Positions 23,717-32,804 of a DNA stretch of 64,000 bases are shown here, piece after piece. The translations under genes were made by a program, and so were the position numbers. The stretch lies in NCBI RefSeq assembly GCF_900113965.1, contig NZ_FORI01000001.1, positions 1-64,000 on the forward strand, written 5' to 3'. Positions within the stretch are counted from its first letter, which is position 1, and the number at the start of each line of letters is the position of its first letter. The notes below the pieces were generated by a model. It saw only the letters and a list, made by a program, of their open reading frames with translations, searched no databases and had not been told where the DNA came from. This DNA comes from Treponema bryantii (GTDB taxonomy: Bacteria > Spirochaetota > Spirochaetia > Treponematales > Treponemataceae).

Positions 23717-24802
23717 CTAGTCGCCAAAACAAATGCCTAAATCTCTTGCTGTCTTAAGAACAGGCTCATCTTCGGTTATCTCTTTTACTTTTCCCGCAAC
23801 AACAGAAAGCGGAGTTGCAACAATGCCGCCGTTCTTTACGGCAACAAGATTTCCAAAACGCTTTTCGGCAAGGAAGTCTGCAGCAGCATTACCAAGCTTT
23901 GTAGCAAGAATCATATCATAAGGAGCAGGATCTCCACCGCGTTGTAAATAACCAAGCACGCTGGTTCTTGTTTCAATTCCGGTGGCTGCTTCAATCTCTT
24001 TTGCAACTCTAAAGCCTACAGACTGTGGCATAGCCTCGCGGGCCTTCTTAAACTCTTTTTTGCTGAGAGCCGCTTCGTTCAAATCAATTGCACCTTCTGA
24101 ACAGGCAATAATAAAATAATTCTGGCCTTTTGCTTTTTTAGCCTTCATGTATTTTGCAATCTTTTTAATATCATAAGGAATTTCAGGCAGAAGAATTACA
24201 TCTGCACGACCGGCAAGTCCTGCATACAAACCAAGCCAGCCAACCTTGTGGCCCATGATTTCTACAACCATTGCACGGCTGTGACTTTTTGCTGTTGTAC
24301 GGATTGCTTCAATTCCCTTTGTTGCAACATCAATTGCGGTATGAAAACCAAAGGTCTCGTCAGTTCCTACAATATCATTATCAATTGTCTTTGGCATTCC
24401 AATTACATTAAAGCCCGCCTCAGAAAGCAGAGAAGCAGTTGTATTGGTTCCGTTTCCGCCAAGGCAGACAAGCGCATCAAGCTTATTCTTTTTGAAAGTT
24501 TCTTTAATTCCCTCTACAGGAAGAAGTCCCGTTTTTGGATCCGGTACAGGATTTTTGAAAGGCTTAACTCTTGAAGTTCCAAGAATCGTTCCTCCCTGTG
24601 AAATGAGCGGCTCAAGATCAATTGTGTCCATCTTAAAAGTGTCATTGTCTATGAGCCCGCGGTATCCGTTACGAATACCAATAAACTTCATTCCGTAATT
24701 ATTTTTACCGGAAATACACAAAGCCCGGATTGCAGCATTCAAGCCAGGCGCATCTCCGCCGGAAGTGAGAATTCCGACTGTTTTAATTGTAGAAGCTTTC
24801 AT
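23717..24802 (-). CDS. pfkA: 6-phosphofructokinase, group III (mixed-substrate) type
   Basis: 361 residues. Phosphorylates fructose-6-phosphate in glycolysis. GILTSGGDAPGLNA is the phosphoryl-donor loop; PKTIDND (residues 137-143) holds the catalytic Asp141; MGHKVGWLGLYAGLAG and LGYLQRGG bind the sugar phosphate. Donor markers are mixed: GGNGT (115-119) keeps the Gly that lets ATP fit but has Asn where Asp is usual, while Lys138 is the residue seen in pyrophosphate-using and group III enzymes instead of Gly. ATP or PPi cannot be decided from this. Start at ATG 24802; the FMN enzyme follows closely. Confidence 0.88.
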   Translation of the reverse strand: MKASTIKTVGILTSGGDAPGLNAAIRALCISGKNNYGMKFIGIRNGYRGLIDNDTFKMDTIDLEPLISQGGTILGTSRVKPFKNPVPDPKTGLLPVEGIKETFKKNKLDALVCLGGNGTNTTASLLSEAGFNVIGMPKTIDNDIVGTDETFGFHTAIDVATKGIEAIRTTAKSHSRAMVVEIMGHKVGWLGLYAGLAGRADVILLPEIPYDIKKIAKYMKAKKAKGQNYFIIACSEGAIDLNEAALSKKEFKKAREAMPQSVGFRVAKEIEAATGIETRTSVLGYLQRGGDPAPYDMILATKLGNAAADFLAEKRFGNLVAVKNGGIVATPLSVVAGKVKEITEDEPVLKTARDLGICFGD

Positions 24803-24927
24803 AAATATAATTATAACCTTTTTTTAGCAGAACGGACAACTATTTATTTTCTTGCTTCGACTCTGCTCAGCAACCGGAGCATATGTAAAATTTGCTTTTT
24901 AATAACAATGCGTTAAAATGTTAACTT

Positions 24928-27900
24928 ATGAAGAAAACAGCTATTTTACTTGCTTTACTACTCGGCTGCTTTACTGCGGCCTTTGGACAATCGGCAGCGG
25001 AGGGAAAAGTTGATCAGTCTTTCCTGAACGACTTTGTTTGCCGAAACTGGACTACTGCAGATGGACTCCCTGGTATGACAATTACTGCTATTATGCAGGA
25101 CCAGAAAGGATACATCTACGTTGGAACTTATGAAGGTCTCGTACGCTTTGACGGCGTTGAGTTTGTTACTTTTTCTCGTAACATTGACCCTAAGTATGAT
25201 TTTGCCTCTGTTCGTGCCATTTTCCAGGACTCTAACGGTTCCCTCTGGGTTGGTCATAACGACGAAGGCGTAACCTGCCTTAAGCCAGACGGCTCAATTA
25301 CTAAATACACCACAGATAATGGTCTCCCTCACAACTCAATCCGCGCCATCTGTGAAGATTTTAATAACAACATCTGGTTTGGAACCGCTTCGGGCCTCTG
25401 CTATCTTACTCCGGAAAACGAAGTAAAAATTCCAGAAGGTTTACATGAGCTAGGTCAGGATACAATTCAGGTTTCACGACTCTACTGCGATACTGCCGGC
25501 CGAATCTGGATTTCTACCGCAATCGAAAACGATCTTTTTGTTTATTCAACCAGAAAGCTTGAACGCTTTGTCGGAATCACAAAAATCAAAAATCCTTCTG
25601 TAAACGAAGTAAGCCAGGATAAGAGTGGCGCTTTCTGGTTTGGTGTTGCTCCTCACTACGCTGTACGAATTAAGGATACAGAAGAAACCGTATTCGACAT
25701 TGGCCATGACCATCAGGAGGGAACTGTTGTAAACTCAATTCTGCAGGACACTGCCGGAAACTTCTGGTTTGCATCAGACTGTGGTATAACAATTCTTCAC
25801 AACGGATTGTACACCTACTACGACAAGCGCAACGGACTTGCCGACGACTACATCAACCACATTTTTGAAGACCGCGAAGGAAATATGTGGATTGCTTACA
25901 ACCGCGGCGGTATTGAAAAAATGAGTCAGGGTAAGTTCCGAACAATCTCAATGCCAATTGCCGTAAATGCAATCTGTGAAGATCCTGTACGTGCCGTTAC
26001 CTGGCTTGGTGCCGACAACGGACTTTACTGCTACAACAAAGACAGCCAGTTTGTAGAAAACGAAATTACAGAATTGTGTAAGGGAGCACGTATCCGCCAT
26101 GTTGGACTCACTTCAGACGGCGAGCTTCTCATTTCTTCTTATTCTGATATCAGCCAGGTTCGCGTAACCCGTGATAATAAAATTACCGTATGGACTATGA
26201 ATGATGGTCTTGCCGGTCTTAAGTGTCGTGTTGCGATTAAAACCACTGAAGGCAAATACTACGTTGGAACAACTCAAGGCTTGAGCATCATCGAGAAAGA
26301 TGGAAGCATTACTTCCCTTACCCGTAAAGAAGGCTTTGATAACGAATTTATTATGAGCCTTTACGAAGACCCTAAAGGTCAAATCTGGGTTGGTACAGAC
26401 GGTGGCGGTATTTATATTCTTAAAGATGAACAGATTATCAAACACTTTACTTCTGATAACGGCCTTGCCGGAAACGTAATTTTCAAAACTGCTCCAATTG
26501 AAGGCAGCGGACTTTGGGTTGCAACCGGTACAGGTATTTCAAAATACAATGAAGAATCAGATACCTTTGCAAACCTGAACTCTGTCAATGGACTTGGTAC
26601 AGACAGTGTTTTCCAGCTTATCCTTGATTACACTCAGACTGTATGGATGACCAGCAACAAAGGAATCTTCTCGGTAAATCTTTCTGATATGGAAGATGTA
26701 ATTATCGGGAAAAAGAAAAAGGTAAACGCAAAATATTATGGAAGTTCAGATGGTCTTAATACCGGCGGTATTACTTCAACTTCGGTTTCTACTCAGGACT
26801 CTCTTGGCCGCGTCTGGTTTACTTTGATTGATGGTTTTGCAATTTACGACCCTGTAAAATCTGGTAAAAATCAAACTCCTCCAAAAATTGAAATTCAGGA
26901 ATATTCTATTGATAACGTTAAGTATGATTTCCACGGAGAAAAAATCATTCTCCCTCCATCTGCAAAACGTTTGAGCATTAAGTTTACGGGCTTAAGCTTT
27001 ATTTCTTCTGATCAGATGCGCTTCTGCTACAGACTCGGCGGCTTTGAAAACAACTATTCAGAATGGTCTAGCCTCAGAAACGTTTCTTACACAAACCTTA
27101 AGCCGGGCACTTACCAGTTTACGGTAATGTCTGAAAATGGAGATGAAATTAAAAGTAAACCTTCTGATCCTATCATCATCGTAAAGCAGCCTTATATCTG
27201 GCAGCAGCTCTGGTTCCAGATTCTTGTTGGTGTACTTATCGTAGGCATTGCAACTCTGATTGTATTCCTCAAGATTCAGTCTATGCGCCGCTATCAGATT
27301 GAGCTCGAGAAAAAGGTTGAAGAGAGAACTCACGACCTTAAGCTCGAAAAGGAAAAATCTGAACGCCTGCTTTTGAACATTCTTCCGGAAGAAGTTGCCA
27401 AAGAGCTTACTGATAAGCCGGGACACACAATAGCTAAGAAGTTCCCGAACATTACTGTTTTGTTTACAGATATCGTGGGCTTTACAAAAATGAGTGACGG
27501 TATGACTGCCGAAGAAGTTGTAACAATGCTGAACAAGATGGTTTCACTTTTTGATGAACGTGCTAAGCGCGAAGGCATTGAAAAAATCAAAACTATTGGA
27601 GATGCCTACATGGCTGCCACCGGCTTTACTGATGAAGTAAACAACGACGGTGCTCTGCGTATGGTTCGCTTTGCCATTGGTTTGATGGACGATGTTCGCC
27701 GCTTTAATATGACTTCGCCTGTAAAGGTTCAGATTCGACTTGGAATCAATACCGGAAACCTTGTTGCAGGTGTAATCGGAAAATCAAAGTTCATCTACGA
27801 CATTTGGGGCGATACTGTAAACGTTGCCAGCCGAATGGAAAGTACCGGTGAACCAATGAAGATTCACGTTACAGAAAACACCTACCTCCAGACTTCCGAT

Positions 27901-27972
27901 CAGTACGCTTACAGCGAAGGCATTGATGTTGAAGTTAAGGGTAAGGGTATGATGAAGACATATTTCTTATGA
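24928..27972 (+). CDS. Sensor adenylate cyclase with beta-propeller ectodomain
   Basis: 1014 residues. Signal peptide (1-21), then two-component-regulator propeller repeats up to about residue 640 (recurring WTTADGLPGMTITAI, IWFGTASGLCYL, IWVGTDGGGIYIL), a Y_Y_Y-type Ig domain at about 660-750, one membrane helix near 759-785, a coiled coil (LEKKVEERTHDLKLEKEKSE), then a class III cyclase domain. Metal-binding Asp848 (FTDIVGF) and Asp892 (KTIGDAY), and adenine-selecting Lys888 and Asp958 (YDIWGDTVNVASRM) indicate ATP to cAMP. This architecture joins a periplasmic sensor, often for polysaccharide, to cAMP production. Paralogue at 50555-52681. Confidence 0.9.
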   Translation: MKKTAILLALLLGCFTAAFGQSAAEGKVDQSFLNDFVCRNWTTADGLPGMTITAIMQDQKGYIYVGTYEGLVRFDGVEFVTFSRNIDPKYDFASVRAIFQDSNGSLWVGHNDEGVTCLKPDGSITKYTTDNGLPHNSIRAICEDFNNNIWFGTASGLCYLTPENEVKIPEGLHELGQDTIQVSRLYCDTAGRIWISTAIENDLFVYSTRKLERFVGITKIKNPSVNEVSQDKSGAFWFGVAPHYAVRIKDTEETVFDIGHDHQEGTVVNSILQDTAGNFWFASDCGITILHNGLYTYYDKRNGLADDYINHIFEDREGNMWIAYNRGGIEKMSQGKFRTISMPIAVNAICEDPVRAVTWLGADNGLYCYNKDSQFVENEITELCKGARIRHVGLTSDGELLISSYSDISQVRVTRDNKITVWTMNDGLAGLKCRVAIKTTEGKYYVGTTQGLSIIEKDGSITSLTRKEGFDNEFIMSLYEDPKGQIWVGTDGGGIYILKDEQIIKHFTSDNGLAGNVIFKTAPIEGSGLWVATGTGISKYNEESDTFANLNSVNGLGTDSVFQLILDYTQTVWMTSNKGIFSVNLSDMEDVIIGKKKKVNAKYYGSSDGLNTGGITSTSVSTQDSLGRVWFTLIDGFAIYDPVKSGKNQTPPKIEIQEYSIDNVKYDFHGEKIILPPSAKRLSIKFTGLSFISSDQMRFCYRLGGFENNYSEWSSLRNVSYTNLKPGTYQFTVMSENGDEIKSKPSDPIIIVKQPYIWQQLWFQILVGVLIVGIATLIVFLKIQSMRRYQIELEKKVEERTHDLKLEKEKSERLLLNILPEEVAKELTDKPGHTIAKKFPNITVLFTDIVGFTKMSDGMTAEEVVTMLNKMVSLFDERAKREGIEKIKTIGDAYMAATGFTDEVNNDGALRMVRFAIGLMDDVRRFNMTSPVKVQIRLGINTGNLVAGVIGKSKFIYDIWGDTVNVASRMESTGEPMKIHVTENTYLQTSDQYAYSEGIDVEVKGKGMMKTYFL

Positions 27973-27976
27973 TTAC

Positions 27977-28052
27977 ATGGATTGCTTCGCTGCGCTCGCA
28001 ATGACACATTACACGCCGTCATTGCGAGGAGCGTAGCGACGTGGCAATCCAT
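27977..28052. repeat. Family B palindromic repeat, copy 4
   Basis: ATGGATTGCTTCGCTGCGCTCGCAATGAC-type left module and GTCATTGCGAGGAGC...GGCAATCCAT right module, separated by an 11-12 bp non-palindromic centre. Between the cyclase and the YczE-like gene. Confidence 0.88.
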
Positions 28053-28078
28053 TGTTTTTATGATATACTGTCGCCACT

Positions 28079-28741
28079 ATGAAATTCACCTTCAAACAAT
28101 TCATTGTGCCGAACTTCGGCAAACGGCTGGCCTTTATGTTGCCGGCCGTAATTCTCATGGGCGTATTCGTTTCTATTCTTGTAGAAATCGGCTGGGGAAC
28201 AGACCCGGCAAGCTTCATGAATCTGAACATTGCAAGTACCCTGGGCTGGGGCCTTGGCAACACCGAGGTCCTGGTTTACGGCTTCATGCTGATTTTCACT
28301 TTTATTTTTGGTGCCGAAATGATTGGCTTTGGAACTCTGGCCAATATGATTTTAATCGGTTATGTAATTGACCTCTGCCGCTGGATCTGGAAAAACATTG
28401 GCTTTGCCCAGTTTATTTATGATGCAAGCTTTGCCGTACGTGCAGTGATTTTTGCTGCTACCCTGCTCTGCTTTGTTGTGGTTGCTTCAATTTACATAAA
28501 TGCCCAGATGGGCGTTGCCCCTTACGACGCAATTCCAAATATCCTCAGCGGCTGGTGGACAAAGATTCCATTCGCAATTATCAGAATCTGCTTTGACCTT
28601 GCTGCTGTTGGTGTCGGTGTAATTGCCGGCAAACTGAACCCGGAGGGTATTCAAGGCTCTATCGTTGGTTCTATTTTGATGTCACTGCTGCTTGGCCCGG
28701 TTATCAGTTTAGTAGGTAAACCATTAAAGAAAATTCTCTAA
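28079..28741 (+). CDS. YczE/YitT-like integral membrane protein
   Basis: 220 residues, five to six membrane helices. Conserved pieces of the YczE/YyaS/YitT family are visible: GWGTDPASFMNLN early and a second-half counterpart QMGVAPYDAIPNIL, the internal G-x-x-P-x-D repeat of this family. Function is not established; some relatives influence lipopeptide production. The preceding family B repeat ends 26 bp upstream and no strong Shine-Dalgarno is evident. Confidence 0.78.
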   Translation: MKFTFKQFIVPNFGKRLAFMLPAVILMGVFVSILVEIGWGTDPASFMNLNIASTLGWGLGNTEVLVYGFMLIFTFIFGAEMIGFGTLANMILIGYVIDLCRWIWKNIGFAQFIYDASFAVRAVIFAATLLCFVVVASIYINAQMGVAPYDAIPNILSGWWTKIPFAIIRICFDLAAVGVGVIAGKLNPEGIQGSIVGSILMSLLLGPVISLVGKPLKKIL

Positions 28742-28746
28742 TATTT

Positions 28747-28856
28747 ACCGGTGGTTGAGCTTGTCGAAACTACCGGTATCTGCGGTGATTTCGACAGGCT
28801 CAATCACCGTATTTTCTGTCAATCACCGTATTTTCTGTCAATCACCATATTATCTG
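28747..28856. repeat. Two family A palindromes and a 19-bp tandem repeat
   Basis: ACCGGTGGTTGAGC...AACTACCGGT at 28747-28777 and CGGTGATTTCGAC...CAATCACCG ending at 28809 are two diverged family A copies. The end of the second is then repeated as three 19-bp units (TCAATCACCGTATTTTCTG) at 28800-28856, the last with two changes, suggesting slippage or serial duplication from a palindrome end. Confidence 0.88.
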
Positions 28857-28901
28857 TCTAACAATGACAATAACCTATCGTTCTGATATACTAGTCAGGT
28901 T

Positions 28902-30782
28902 ATGGAAAAAAACTCGTTTAAACCTTTTATCCCTGCAGATAAGATTATGCCGGAAATCACTCCGGTTTCTATCACGCTGGGAATCATTCTTGCCGTGCTT
29001 TTTGGTGCGGCAAATGCTTATTTAGGTCTGCGCGTTGGAATGACTGTTTCAGCTTCTATTCCAGCTGCTGTTCTTTCCATGGGTATTATCCGCATCATTA
29101 TGAAGCGCGATTCTATTTTGGAAAATAACATGGTGCAGACAATTGGTTCAGCAGGTGAATCTCTTGCTGCTGGAGCAATCTTTACTTTACCAGCTCTCTT
29201 TATGTGGGCTGCAGAAAGCGATGCTGTTCACAAACCTTCATTCTGGGTTATCGCAATCATTTCTCTGTGTGCGGCACTTCTCGGACTCATCTTCATGGTT
29301 CCTCTCCGCTCAGCTCTTATTGTAGAAGAGCATGGCGTTCTGCCATTCCCTGAGGGAACTGCCTGTGCAGAAGTTCTTCTTGCCGGCGAAGAAGGTGGAG
29401 AAAAATCTAAGATTGTTTTCTCTGGTCTTGGAATTTCTGCTGCTTACAAATTCATTGCAGACGGAATCAAACTTTTCCCATCAGAAATCGACTGGTCTAT
29501 TAAACCTCTTGGAACTGGTTTTGGTATGGATGTTCTTCCTGCCCTTGCAAGCGTTGGTTACATCTGTGGAAAGAAGATTTCTTCTTACATGATGGCCGGT
29601 GGTATTTTGGGCTGGTTCGTAGCAATTCCTTTGATTTATTTCTTTGGTGATTCTTCAATTCTTCCACCTGCTTCTGCTCCAATCAGTGAGCTTGGTGCAT
29701 GGGGAATCTGGAGCAGCTATATCCGCTACATTGGTGCCGGAGCTGTCGCAACTGGTGGTATCATCAGTTTGATTAAATCAATGCCTACAATCATTAAGAC
29801 ATTCAACAAGGCTATCCGCGGCTTTGGTCACAAGGAAGCTGTAGAAGAACGCACAAACCGCGATCTTCCTTCTCTCTTCCTTTTGATTCTTGCAGCCGTT
29901 ATTGTTCTTGCAATCTGGATTCTTCCAGCTATTCCTGTTGGACTTCTTGGCGCTCTCATTATTGTAGTATTCGGATTCTTCTTTGCTACAGTTTCAAGCC
30001 GTATGGTTGGTCTTGTTGGTTCTTCTAACAACCCTGTATCTGGAATGGCTATTGCTACACTGATTATTGCAACTGCTCTTCTTAAGGGAACAGGCCACAC
30101 AGGTATTGCAGGAATGACTTCTGCAATCTGTATCGGAACTATCATCTGTATTATTGCTGCTATGGCTGGTGATATTTCTCAGGATTTGAAAACTGGTTAT
30201 ATCGTTGGTGCTACTCCAAAAAATCAGCAGCTTGGTGAATTGATTGGTGCTGTAGTTTCTGCCTTTGCTATTGGCGGAATTATGTACCTGCTCGACGCTG
30301 CATGGGGCTTTGGTTCAAAGGAACTTCCTGCACCTCAGGCTACTTTGATGAAGCTTGTTGTAGAAGGTGTAATGGGCGGTTCTCTTCCTTGGACTCTTGT
30401 TCTTACAGGTGCCGGAATTGCAATTGCTGTTGAAGTAATTGGTATTCCTGTTCTCCCAGTTGCAATTGGTCTTTACCTTCCTATCCATCTTTCTGCTCCA
30501 ATTTATGCGGGCGGACTTTTGCGCGCATTCTTTGACCGCAAGGGTGAAGAAGGAAATAAGATTACCGAAAAGGGCATTCTTTACGGTTCAGGTATGATTG
30601 CCGGTGAAGGTCTTATTGGTATTCTTCTTGCTCTCTTTGCAGTTATTCCACTTGCAAACGGCAAGAGCCTGCTGGATACAATTAACCTTGGCGGAGTTCT
30701 TGGTAACTTCGGCGGTCTTGTATTCTTTGTTCTGCTGCTGGCTTCTTTTGTGCTTTTCACTACAAAGAAATATAAGAAATAA
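28902..30782 (+). CDS. OPT-family oligopeptide transporter
   Basis: 626 residues with about 15 membrane helices. Family marks include ITLGIILAVLFGAANAYLGLRVGMT at about 26-50, the long amphipathic region MVQTIGSAGESLAAGAIFT and a second-half SSNNPVSGMAIATLIIATALL (N-P-V-S-G-M). OPT proteins carry small peptides or metal-chelate complexes with protons across the inner membrane. TAGTCAGGTTATG lacks a strong ribosome-binding site. The PqqD-like gene follows after 13 bp with its own GAGG, so they form an operon. Confidence 0.9.
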   Translation: MEKNSFKPFIPADKIMPEITPVSITLGIILAVLFGAANAYLGLRVGMTVSASIPAAVLSMGIIRIIMKRDSILENNMVQTIGSAGESLAAGAIFTLPALFMWAAESDAVHKPSFWVIAIISLCAALLGLIFMVPLRSALIVEEHGVLPFPEGTACAEVLLAGEEGGEKSKIVFSGLGISAAYKFIADGIKLFPSEIDWSIKPLGTGFGMDVLPALASVGYICGKKISSYMMAGGILGWFVAIPLIYFFGDSSILPPASAPISELGAWGIWSSYIRYIGAGAVATGGIISLIKSMPTIIKTFNKAIRGFGHKEAVEERTNRDLPSLFLLILAAVIVLAIWILPAIPVGLLGALIIVVFGFFFATVSSRMVGLVGSSNNPVSGMAIATLIIATALLKGTGHTGIAGMTSAICIGTIICIIAAMAGDISQDLKTGYIVGATPKNQQLGELIGAVVSAFAIGGIMYLLDAAWGFGSKELPAPQATLMKLVVEGVMGGSLPWTLVLTGAGIAIAVEVIGIPVLPVAIGLYLPIHLSAPIYAGGLLRAFFDRKGEEGNKITEKGILYGSGMIAGEGLIGILLALFAVIPLANGKSLLDTINLGGVLGNFGGLVFFVLLLASFVLFTTKKYKK

Positions 30783-30795
30783 CTGAGGTGCTGCG

Positions 30796-31137
30796 ATGAA
30801 AAAACGAAAGCTTTCCGCAAACTATATGGATTTAGTATTTTCTAAAAATGCTGAGATTCAGTGGCGCGTCAAAGAAGACGGCTTTGTTGAAGTTGATATG
30901 GAAAACAAGGGATTTTTTAATTCCCTTGCCCAGAAGTTTTTTCATCGCCCTAGGGTAAGCCACATTGCTCTGGATAAATACGGAACAACCTTGTGGCTGG
31001 CTCTGGACGGCACTGCAAGTGTAAACGACCTTCTTGCAAAAATGAACGAAGCCTTTCCAGCTGAAACAGATAAAATGCTGAACCGCCTGGTTCAGTTTCT
31101 GACCACGCTGGAAACCTGGAAGTTTATACAACGTTAA
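30796..31137 (+). CDS. PqqD-family protein (RiPP recognition element)
   Basis: 113 residues. A winged-helix PqqD-like fold: strand-rich start (IQWRVKEDGFVEVDMENKGFF), central LDKYGTTLWLALDGTASVNDLLAKM (the L-D-x-x-x-x-x-x-W-x-L-x-D-G-x-x-x-x-x-D-L pattern of PqqD) and a C-terminal helix (LVQFLTTLETWKFI). PqqD domains hold precursor peptides for radical-SAM enzymes, but neither a radical-SAM gene nor a precursor is next to it. It is co-transcribed with the OPT transporter, which hints at a peptide-related task. Confidence 0.78.
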   Translation: MKKRKLSANYMDLVFSKNAEIQWRVKEDGFVEVDMENKGFFNSLAQKFFHRPRVSHIALDKYGTTLWLALDGTASVNDLLAKMNEAFPAETDKMLNRLVQFLTTLETWKFIQR

Positions 31138-31145
31138 AAAAAAAC

Positions 31146-31216
31146 GTCATTGCGAGCGTAGCGAAGCAATCCATACGAATAGATTGCCACGTCGCCTTAC
31201 GGCTCCTCGCAATGAC
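31146..31216. repeat. Family B palindromic repeat, copy 5 (inside-out)
   Basis: Here GTCATTGCGAG and CTCGCAATGAC are the outer ends while GCAATCCAT and AGATTGCC face each other across a 6-bp centre. This is the reverse order of copies 1-4 and shows that the true unit is the half-module. Confidence 0.88.
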
Positions 31217-31224
31217 GATTAGGC

Positions 31225-32706
31225 TTATCCAATCAAAGGTTTCTGCTTCTTACTAACCGGCTCGCAAGTCAAGACTACGCCGAGCTTTTTGAAAATCTTT
31301 CTATCAACTTCACTAAGCATAACTGTTGTGTGAACCTGGCAGCCGCGAAGATTTGGAAGCTGGTCCAGAGCTAGACGGCAGTTCTCATCAGTTTTAGAAA
31401 GCATTGCAAGAGCAACAAGTACTTCGTCTGTATGAAGGCGAGGGTTGTTTCCGCTCAAATAAGTTACCTTCATCTTCTGAATTGGCTCTATCATCTCTTT
31501 TGGAATCAGTTTAAGCTTGTGATCAAGACCTGCAAGATGCTTTGTCGCATTCAAAATGAGTGCGGCAGAAGTTCCAAGCAAATCTGAAGTTTCTGAAGTA
31601 ATAATTGTACCGTCTGCAAGTTCAATAGCAGCGCAGATAGTCTTTGATTTAGCGGCACGCTCTTTTGCAGCAACTGTAACCTTGCGGTCATCTGTTGTAA
31701 CGCCGGCCTGCTTCATCAAAAGCTCAATCTTATCAACTTCTGATTCATCTGCATTGCCTTCTACAAGGCGGTTCAGTGTTTCATAATAGCGGCGGATAAT
31801 TTCCTGCTTACTTGCTTCGCAGCAGGCATCATCATCAAAAATACAATAGCCGGCCATATTAACACCCATGTCTGTTGGAGACTTGTATGGGTTATCGCCG
31901 TAAATACCTTTGAAAATTGCATCCAGTACCGGGAAGATTTCGATATCGCGGTTGTAGTTTACTGTTGTCTTGCCGTAAGCCTCAAGGTGCCATGGGTCAA
32001 TCATGTTTACGTCGTTGAGGTCTGCCGTTGCAGCTTCGTAGGCAAGGTTTACAGGATGCTTAAGCGGAAGGTTCCAGATTGGGAAAGTTTCAAACTTAGC
32101 GTATCCGGCTTTAATTCCGCGTTTGTTTTCATGGTAAAGCTGTGAAAGGCAGGTAGCCATTTTTCCACTTCCAGGTCCTGGAGCAGTAATTACTACGAGT
32201 GGACGGGTTGTTTCAATATAATCGTTCTTTCCGTAACCTTCATCACTGTCGATGAGGGCAACATTAGAAGGATAACCAGGGATTGTGTAGTGGAAATAAG
32301 CCTTAATTCCCATCTTCTTGAGCTTGTTGCGGAAGGCTTTTGCTGCTTCCTGGCCTGTGTAATGGGTAATTACAACGCTTTCTACCATAAGACCACGGTT
32401 CTGGAACTCATCGCGAAGGCGCAAAACGTCCTTATCGTAAGTGATTCCGAGGTCACCACGAACCTTGTTCTTTTCAATATCAACTGCACTGATTACAATT
32501 ACGATTTCCGCAACGTCGGCCAGCTGCATAAGCATGCGAAGTTTACTGTCCGGCTGGAAACCTGGGAGAACTCGGGAAGCGTGGTAATCATCAAAAAGCT
32601 TTCCACCGAATTCCAGATAGAGCTTATCGCCAAATTTGGCGATCCTTTCTTTAATGTGTTCTGATTGAATCTTAAGATACTTATCGTTATCAAATCCGTT
32701 TTTCAT
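31225..32706 (-). CDS. DUF1846-domain protein
   Basis: 493 residues, full length for DUF1846 (start MKNGFDNDKYLKIQSEHIKERI, then FGGKLFDDYHASRVLPGF). ITAPGPGSGKMATCLSQLYHE at about 172-192 looks like a nucleotide-binding loop and is the best-conserved part of the family. The biochemical role is unknown. The promoter TTGTGA-17 bp-TATAAT at 32745-32717 ends only 10 nt before ATG 32706 with no Shine-Dalgarno, so the mRNA may be leaderless. Confidence 0.88.
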   Translation of the reverse strand: MKNGFDNDKYLKIQSEHIKERIAKFGDKLYLEFGGKLFDDYHASRVLPGFQPDSKLRMLMQLADVAEIVIVISAVDIEKNKVRGDLGITYDKDVLRLRDEFQNRGLMVESVVITHYTGQEAAKAFRNKLKKMGIKAYFHYTIPGYPSNVALIDSDEGYGKNDYIETTRPLVVITAPGPGSGKMATCLSQLYHENKRGIKAGYAKFETFPIWNLPLKHPVNLAYEAATADLNDVNMIDPWHLEAYGKTTVNYNRDIEIFPVLDAIFKGIYGDNPYKSPTDMGVNMAGYCIFDDDACCEASKQEIIRRYYETLNRLVEGNADESEVDKIELLMKQAGVTTDDRKVTVAAKERAAKSKTICAAIELADGTIITSETSDLLGTSAALILNATKHLAGLDHKLKLIPKEMIEPIQKMKVTYLSGNNPRLHTDEVLVALAMLSKTDENCRLALDQLPNLRGCQVHTTVMLSEVDRKIFKKLGVVLTCEPVSKKQKPLIG

Positions 32707-32716
32707 ACGGGATTAA

Positions 32717-32745
32717 ATTATAATGCATTTGTTATTTTTTCACAA
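32717..32745 (-). promoter_or_regulatory. Promoter of DUF1846 gene, candidate leaderless start
   Basis: On the minus strand TTGTGA (32745-32740) and TATAAT (32722-32717) have 17-bp spacing. Initiation about 7 nt further would leave only a few untranslated bases. Confidence 0.55.
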
Positions 32746-32756
32746 CGATTTATTTG

Positions 32757-32785
32757 TTGACACCTTTTGAGATGTAGGGTAAATT
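32757..32785 (+). promoter_or_regulatory. Promoter of the membrane GGDEF gene
   Basis: TTGACA at 32757-32762, 17 bp, TAAATT at 32780-32785. The predicted start near 32792 lies past ATG 32790, so translation should begin at ATG 32805, which has GGAAGGG 6 nt upstream. Confidence 0.6.
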
Positions 32786-32804
32786 TAGAATGGAAGGGAA
32801 GTTT

